Shown: one piece after another, positions 5,425 to 9,708 of the stretch | Position numbering within the stretch: the first letter of the stretch is position 1 | How the letters are laid out: every line of letters starts with the position of its first letter | From: Nitrospira sp. | GTDB lineage: Bacteria > Nitrospirota > Nitrospiria > Nitrospirales > Nitrospiraceae | DNA length: 9,708 bases | NCBI GenBank assembly: GCA_015904045.1 | Contig: JABMDG010000053.1 | Location: 15,584 to 25,291, forward strand | Direction: 5' to 3' | Notes under the pieces: model-generated | The model's database searches: none | The model's input: the letters and a program-made list of their open reading frames with translations, nothing else | Told to the model about the DNA's origin: nothing | Program-made: the position numbers and the translations under genes

Positions 5425-6789
5425 ATGAAGGTAGAACTAAGCAGGTGGTGGAGGAAGTTTTTAGTTGCTGGGGCCGTTGTGGCGCTGGTGGCTGGGACTG
5501 TGTCCACGCCGCCCAGCGCGAATGCCGGTGGGATGATTAAGGCCGACGAGGACAAGTGGATTTCGATAGGGATGGGCATTCGGACCAGTTTCAACGCCCG
5601 TGAAGGTGTGGGGGGTGGAAGTGGCTCGCAGGATGGAGGCTATGACCAATCGTTTGCGGTCGACAACGCTCGTATTTACATCAACGGTCAGATTCACAAG
5701 TACGTCAAGTTCAACTTCAACACCGAATGTTTTTCCTGTGGAGGCGGGGGTGGGCTCTTTGCCCCTGGCGTGACAGCTAACGCGCCGGCTCCCATCATCG
5801 GCCAGGCAGGTGCTGGGATCGGTCTGATCGATGCGATCGGGAAGTTCGAGTTCGATGAGAAGTTGAACATTTGGGCTGGCCGCATGCTCCTGCCGTTTGA
5901 TCGAGGCGAGTTGAATGGCCCCTTTTATCATGCAACCTACTATGGTTTCCGGACCCCGTTCCTCATCAGCGACCACGGCAATGGGTACAATTCGAACGCG
6001 AATGGCGGACTCTTTGGCCGTGACAACGGCGTGACCTTGTGGGGCAAAGTCCATCCCTTCGGCACCCATCTACTGTACGCGTTTATGTTCAGCACGGGCA
6101 CCACGGGCGGACCGAATCTCGGTCAGACACCGACCTTTACTGGTCGTTTGAATTGGAATCTGTTGAACGATGAGTCCGACAACCCCGGTTACTACACCGC
6201 CGGTACCTATTATGGGGGTTACGGGGACCTTTTGACATTGGCCGCAGGGTTTAATCACCAACATAACGGCGTTGGGACGGGGGCATTCAAAACCGATATG
6301 AACGCCGTCGTGTTTGACCTCCTCTTCGAGAAATTGATTCCAAACAACATGGGCGTGTTCACCTTCAACGCAGAGTTCAAGCGGTATTGGGGAGACCAGA
6401 TCAAAGCCTATACGACTCCGAACCCGGGGTGTACTACTAGCGCTCCTGGTCAACCTGGGGGAGGGGGGGTCAGTGGTGGTTTTGGTTGTCAAACGGGAAT
6501 ATTCCGTGGACATTCCTGGACCGTCTACGCCCTCTACCTGATTCCGACCAAGATCGGGATTGGCCGCTTCCAGCCCTATGGCCGTTTCACCAGCATCGAT
6601 CCAATCGACAGTACGCTGCGTCAGGAGTGGGAGGCAGGTATGAACTACGTCATTGATGGACACAATGCTCGTATCTCCGCCTTCTGGACCTATGGTGACA
6701 TCAACACCAAGGGTTTTTTCAACTATGCACCGGGTGCAGCTGGGAATCGGCAGGATGCGTTCCACGTTGCGTTGCAGCTGCAGTACTAG
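5425..6789 (+). CDS. Outer-membrane porin, OprO/OprP-like
   Basis: 454-aa secreted beta-barrel protein. ATG 5425 has GGGAGG at 5411-5416; the frame is open further upstream to a GTG at 5362, but only the later start places a proper signal peptide at the N-terminus: basic WWRK, hydrophobic core LVAGAVVALVAG, cleavage after ANA at residue 34. The mature part has many alternating aromatic/polar strands separated by Gly/Asn-rich loops. The stretch near 80-100 (VDNARIYINGQIHKYVKFNF) and the later GRMLLPFDRGEL (residues 152-163) resemble phosphate-selective porins O/P. The last residues VALQLQY end in Tyr, as barrel proteins do for BAM recognition. Substrate cannot be read from sequence. Two loops carry cysteine pairs (Cys102/Cys105 and Cys336/Cys355) in glycine-rich sequence, unusual for a porin. 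The gene stands alone, ending at a strong terminator. Confidence 0.78.
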   Translation: MKVELSRWWRKFLVAGAVVALVAGTVSTPPSANAGGMIKADEDKWISIGMGIRTSFNAREGVGGGSGSQDGGYDQSFAVDNARIYINGQIHKYVKFNFNTECFSCGGGGGLFAPGVTANAPAPIIGQAGAGIGLIDAIGKFEFDEKLNIWAGRMLLPFDRGELNGPFYHATYYGFRTPFLISDHGNGYNSNANGGLFGRDNGVTLWGKVHPFGTHLLYAFMFSTGTTGGPNLGQTPTFTGRLNWNLLNDESDNPGYYTAGTYYGGYGDLLTLAAGFNHQHNGVGTGAFKTDMNAVVFDLLFEKLIPNNMGVFTFNAEFKRYWGDQIKAYTTPNPGCTTSAPGQPGGGGVSGGFGCQTGIFRGHSWTVYALYLIPTKIGIGRFQPYGRFTSIDPIDSTLRQEWEAGMNYVIDGHNARISAFWTYGDINTKGFFNYAPGAAGNRQDAFHVALQLQY

Positions 6790-6801
6790 GTCAGACAGCG
6801 T

Positions 6802-6821
6802 GAGCTGACAGTCGTCAGCTT
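6802..6821 (+). terminator. Small hairpin after the porin gene
   Basis: AGCTGAC (6803-6809) pairs perfectly with GTCAGCT (6814-6820) around a 4-nt loop, and an A6 run follows at 6823. It lies 13 nt after the porin stop and directly before the larger hairpin. It may assist termination; the A-run is on the wrong strand for it to act alone on porin mRNA. Confidence 0.35.
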
Positions 6822-6825
6822 CAAA

Positions 6826-6859
6826 AAAGGCCGAATCCCGGCAACGGGGTTCGGCCTTT
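6826..6859. terminator. Bidirectional intrinsic terminator
   Basis: AAAGGCCGAATCCCG (6826-6840), loop GCAA, then CGGGGTTCGGCCTTT (6845-6859): a 15-bp stem with one wobble pair and a GNRA tetraloop. A6 on the left gives a T6 tail for minus-strand transcripts from the radical SAM gene, and TTTCTGTTTG on the right serves porin transcripts. It sits between these two convergent genes. Confidence 0.9.
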
Positions 6860-6885
6860 CTGTTTGTGCCGCGCGGAAGGATGAA

Positions 6886-9066
6886 TTACACGAGGAGCAG
6901 GCCGGCAGAACGGATGGTGTTCCAGCGGGCCGTGTTGAGGAATCGTTCGAATGACTGTGTGCCACCGGGAAACGAGGACGATGCGGCTCGCAGCAGTGGG
7001 TACGAATTCGAAGAGCCATTGTTCGGGGCAGATTGTTGAATCAGATTTTTAACCCACGTGGCTTCTTGATTGGGGAGAGTCACAGCACAAAGGCTCTCCA
7101 GCCCAGGCAGTGCGAGTTGAGTGTTTCGCCCGACTGATTCAAGGACCGGAGTTCCTCCAAGCCAGACGAACCGCCGTTCCAGCCTGAGATCGTCTTTTAT
7201 TGGCCGGTTCTTGAGCAACCGCCTGACCCAGGAGGCGGCAACCCGCGGCTTGGGCGCTCGATGATCGAACCATTCGCGCACGTCCATCTTGAACCCGCGC
7301 CCTTCGAGAAAATTGAGCATCGACCGCCGCAGCCCTTCCCCGATCCATTCGGGGGTTGTTCCGGCCTGATCCTGATGCAGCAGATCGTTTTCTGCGAATC
7401 CCTGAAACTCCGGTCCAAGAATCCGCAGGCCGTGGGCAGCCGGCTTCAGGCCGATGGGACTGTGAGCCGTCGCGGTGAAGCGATGCCAGAAGGCGGATTG
7501 AATCACGTCCGCCGCCATCAGTTGCCGCACACGCTCCAAGGAATCCATGGTTTCCTGAGTCGTTTCGGACGGAAAGCCGTACATCAGATACGCATGGACC
7601 AGAATCCCGGCGTCTCGAAAGGCCGCGGCGACCAGCGCGGTTTGATCGACGGTGATCCCTTTCTTCATCTTGTCCAAGAGGCGGTCGGATGCGGTCTCGA
7701 GCCCCGCCGTCACCGCGATACAGCCGGAGGCGGCGAGCAGGCGGCAGAGGTCCGGTGAGAAGGCTTCTTCGAAACGGATGTTGCCCCACCAATTGATCGC
7801 GATCTTTCGTTCGAGCAATCCCAGGGCCAGCGACTTGAGCGCAGCGGGAGGCGCCGCTTCATCGACAAAATGGAACCCGCGCCGGCCGGTTTCGGTTATC
7901 AATCGTTCGATCTGGCCGATCAGCCGATCGGTCGGCGTCATCTCATACCGGCCGATATAGTTGAGCCCGACATCGCAGAACGTGCACTGCTTCCAATAGC
8001 AGCCGTGGGCGACAGTGAGTTTGTTCCAATGGCCTTCCGACCAAAGCCGGTGCATCGGGTTGGCACTGTCCAAAATCGTCAGGTAGCGGTCCAGGTCGAT
8101 CCCGCGATAAGTCGGGCAGCCGATGTCATCCATCGAAAAGTCCGACAGGTCGGAGTTGTCGGCGAACAAGACGCGTCCCGATTCTCGATAGAATGTGCGG
8201 CACAGGCCCTTACGTGGGAGAAGATCATTCAGGTGTTCAATGAGGGAGAGCAGCGGCCGCTCCCCGTCGTCGAGCGTGATGAAATCCACATAATCGAACA
8301 CTCGTGGATCGGCGACGCGGCGCAGTTCAGTGTTGGCATAGCCGCCGCCCAGTACGATGGGCAGATTCGGATGGTATTGCTTGATCGCCTGCGCGATGCG
8401 AAAGGCGCCATAGAGATTGCCGGGAAACGGTACGGACAGGCCCACGAGCGTCGGATCGACGCGGTCGAGATGGGCGTGCAGCGATTCCAGCATGAATTCG
8501 TCGGTGAGCGTGGGCGGTTCCCGCAAGGCGGCGATGATGCCGTCGAACGAGGAGGCGGACCTGGCGATATGCTCGGCATACCGGCTCAGCGCGAAATGCG
8601 GCGACACGGTCGCCTGGACCAAGTCGGCCAGATCTTCAAGAAACAGCGTGGCCACATGTTTGGCCCGGTCTTCGGGCGGCATCGACCGCACGAGTTTTGT
8701 CCTGCCTCTGAATCGCGGGCCGCGGGGCAATGTCTCCGGACGTCTCAGCAGGGAGGCGGCAGAAGGATTCCGCCCTTGAAGAAAGGAAACGGCGTCGTCG
8801 ATGTGATCGAGATAGCGCGGTTCGCGTCTGAGCATCTCGATCGCTTCCGCCGGCAGGGTATCATCGTGATGTTTTCTGATCTCGGCGAACAGGCGGCGCA
8901 GTCCAGCCCGGCTGAACAGCCGCAGCACCATCTCGATGCCCAGATCGGCCTGCTCAGCGGCGATGCCACGAGATTCAAGAAACCCGGTGAGATAGGCGGT
9001 CGAAGGATAGGGGGTGTTCAACTGGGTGAGCGGCGGCATGAGCAACAGCACGTGTTGGGTGGGCAT
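6886..9066 (-). CDS. B12-binding-type radical SAM protein
   Basis: 726-aa cytoplasmic enzyme. The N-terminus (VLLLMPPLTQLNTPYPSTAYLTGFL, split here as residues 6-15 and 16-30) and the segment near 205-270 (GLSVPFPGNLYGAFRIA, then LPIVLGGGYAN at 235-245 and FITLDDGE) resemble cobalamin-binding domains of this class; no DxHxxG motif is seen, so base-off cobalamin binding by His is not indicated. The radical SAM core follows: cluster cysteines 356, 361 and 364 in GCYWKQCTFCD, FHFVDEAAP at 398-406, and GLETASDRLLDKMKKG at 455-470. Cluster spacing is CX4CX2C, not the usual CX3CX2C. Residues 565-726 are a C-terminal extension I do not recognise. Substrate unknown; methyl transfer or ring chemistry is common in the class. 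ATG 9066 has no clear ribosome site, so the start is less certain. It stands alone, divergent from ndk. Confidence 0.85.
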   Translation of the reverse strand: MPTQHVLLLMPPLTQLNTPYPSTAYLTGFLESRGIAAEQADLGIEMVLRLFSRAGLRRLFAEIRKHHDDTLPAEAIEMLRREPRYLDHIDDAVSFLQGRNPSAASLLRRPETLPRGPRFRGRTKLVRSMPPEDRAKHVATLFLEDLADLVQATVSPHFALSRYAEHIARSASSFDGIIAALREPPTLTDEFMLESLHAHLDRVDPTLVGLSVPFPGNLYGAFRIAQAIKQYHPNLPIVLGGGYANTELRRVADPRVFDYVDFITLDDGERPLLSLIEHLNDLLPRKGLCRTFYRESGRVLFADNSDLSDFSMDDIGCPTYRGIDLDRYLTILDSANPMHRLWSEGHWNKLTVAHGCYWKQCTFCDVGLNYIGRYEMTPTDRLIGQIERLITETGRRGFHFVDEAAPPAALKSLALGLLERKIAINWWGNIRFEEAFSPDLCRLLAASGCIAVTAGLETASDRLLDKMKKGITVDQTALVAAAFRDAGILVHAYLMYGFPSETTQETMDSLERVRQLMAADVIQSAFWHRFTATAHSPIGLKPAAHGLRILGPEFQGFAENDLLHQDQAGTTPEWIGEGLRRSMLNFLEGRGFKMDVREWFDHRAPKPRVAASWVRRLLKNRPIKDDLRLERRFVWLGGTPVLESVGRNTQLALPGLESLCAVTLPNQEATWVKNLIQQSAPNNGSSNSYPLLRAASSSFPGGTQSFERFLNTARWNTIRSAGLLLV

Positions 9067-9173
9067 GGGATCGACATAGCACAGAGGCAGGCGCGAATGC
9101 TATGCGGCAGGCTCACCGGGCTGTCACCGCGGTTCGCGCGCTGAAATCACGTGCCGCTTCGATCGCTATTGAG

Positions 9174-9202
9174 TTGCAAGCCCTTCCACTCCCACTTATA
9201 AT
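9174..9202 (+). promoter_or_regulatory. sigma70 promoter of ndk
   Basis: TTGCAA (9174-9179), 17 nt, then a perfect TATAAT (9197-9202). It is the best promoter match in the window. Transcription would start near 9209, leaving a leader of about 47 nt that contains AAGGAG at 9239-9244. Confidence 0.75.
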
Positions 9203-9244
9203 GCGGCAGCGGGAGCGGATGTATTCTTTAATTTTTTGAAGGAG

Positions 9245-9256
9245 TTGTCGCGACAA
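9245..9256. promoter_or_regulatory. 12-bp palindrome between the ndk ribosome site and start
   Basis: TTGTCGCGACAA is a perfect inverted repeat that begins right after AAGGAG and includes the A of the ATG start codon. It could be an operator half-site pair or only chance; with no loop it is too short to be a useful RNA hairpin. Confidence 0.3.
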
Positions 9257-9675
9257 TGAGTGAACGAACCCTCGCTATTATTAAACCGGATGCCGTGAAG
9301 AAGCATGCGATCGGGGACATTATCAATCGATATGAAAAAGCCGGACTGAAGCCGGTGGCCATGAAACTCATGCGGATGTCAAAGCCGGTCGCGGAAGGAT
9401 TCTATGCCGTCCACAAGGCACGGCCCTTCTTCGACAGCCTCTGTACGTTCATGTCGTCCGGGCCTGCGGTGGTGTTGGTGTTGCAAGGCGAGAATGCGAT
9501 CAAGAAGAATCGCGAGCTGATGGGGGCCACGGATCCCGCGAAGGCCGATGCGGGCACGATCCGAAAAGCGCACGGGACTAACATCGAGTTTAATGCCGTC
9601 CATGGGTCCGACTCTCCGGACACGGCGACGTTCGAGATTGGGTATTTCTTCCCCGGCATGGAGATCTTCAGTTAG
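9256..9675 (+). CDS. ndk: Nucleoside diphosphate kinase
   Basis: 139-aa cytoplasmic enzyme that moves the gamma phosphate from ATP to other (d)NDPs through a phospho-histidine. The whole family core is present: Lys10 in [10 protein letters not shown], Tyr50, Phe58, Arg86, Thr92, Arg103, Asn113 and the catalytic His116 in NAVHGSDS. Length is normal for bacterial NDK. ATG 9256 follows AAGGAG by 11 nt, slightly long spacing. The segment before the catalytic loop reads [14 protein letters not shown], a little off the common pattern, with no catalytic residue altered. It is transcribed from its own promoter, divergently from the radical SAM gene. No terminator is visible in the 33 nt left after the stop, and any following gene lies beyond the edge. 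Confidence 0.97.
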   Translation: MSERTLAIIKPDAVKKHAIGDIINRYEKAGLKPVAMKLMRMSKPVAEGFYAVHKARPFFDSLCTFMSSGPAVVLVLQGENAIKKNRELMGATDPAKADAGTIRKAHGTNIEFNAVHGSDSPDTATFEIGYFFPGMEIFS

Positions 9676-9708
9676 CCAGTATGTTGGAGGGCCGTGACGC
9701 TGCCAGTC

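Noticed and set aside
7870..9144. Long plus-strand open frame (424 codons) opposite the radical SAM gene
   Set aside because: It is the shadow of a clear radical SAM gene on the other strand; no recognisable domain and no ribosome site.
9681..9708. ATG and GTG after ndk as the start of another gene
   Set aside because: Only 28 nt remain; spacing of GGAGG to GTG is too short and nothing can be recognised.

Overview
The window is a GC-rich bacterial chromosomal segment. The mix of genes (a DUF748/AsmA-like envelope protein, a Prx6-type peroxiredoxin, a large B12-type radical SAM protein, an OprP-like porin and ndk) and the low-complexity tandem repeats in the spacers suggest a Nitrospira-like (Nitrospirota) organism. 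That assignment rests on recognising protein style and repeat style, not on any search.

Layout. Positions 1-1798 hold the 3' part of a DUF748 gene (+). After it come a short pentapeptide-repeat gene (-, 1931-2290), a truncated peroxiredoxin (+, 2626-2904), the 3' third of a second DUF748 gene (2895-3704), a second pentapeptide gene (-, 3793-4158) and an intact 211-aa Prx6-type peroxiredoxin (+, 4435-5070). Positions 989-4683 are therefore a diverged tandem duplication of a three-gene module, DUF748> <pentapeptide Prx6>, with a deletion junction at about 2875-2895 that joins the 5' part of one Prx gene to the 3' part of one DUF748 gene. Next come a 354-nt gene-poor leader, a 454-aa secreted outer-membrane porin (+, 5425-6789), a strong bidirectional terminator, a 726-aa radical SAM protein (-, 6886-9066) and a divergent ndk gene (+, 9256-9675) with a near-consensus sigma70 promoter.

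The most unusual structure is in the spacers of the duplicated module. Both spacers around pentapeptide gene 1 carry the same foldback array, a 9-bp unit GCGRGACNN followed by its inverted complement. Both spacers around pentapeptide gene 2 carry a different, unrelated repeat of about 93 bp. Upstream of each Prx gene the repeat sits between sequence blocks conserved in both modules, so the spacer content has been exchanged while the flanks stayed recognisable.

Functional picture (inference): intact Prx6 detoxifies peroxides, DUF748 protein and porin belong to the cell envelope, NDK balances NTP pools, and the radical SAM enzyme has an unknown substrate. Nothing visible ties these into one pathway. 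The only repeated association is the divergent pentapeptide/Prx6 pair, seen in both module copies. I see no tRNA, rRNA, CRISPR array, transposase or phage gene.
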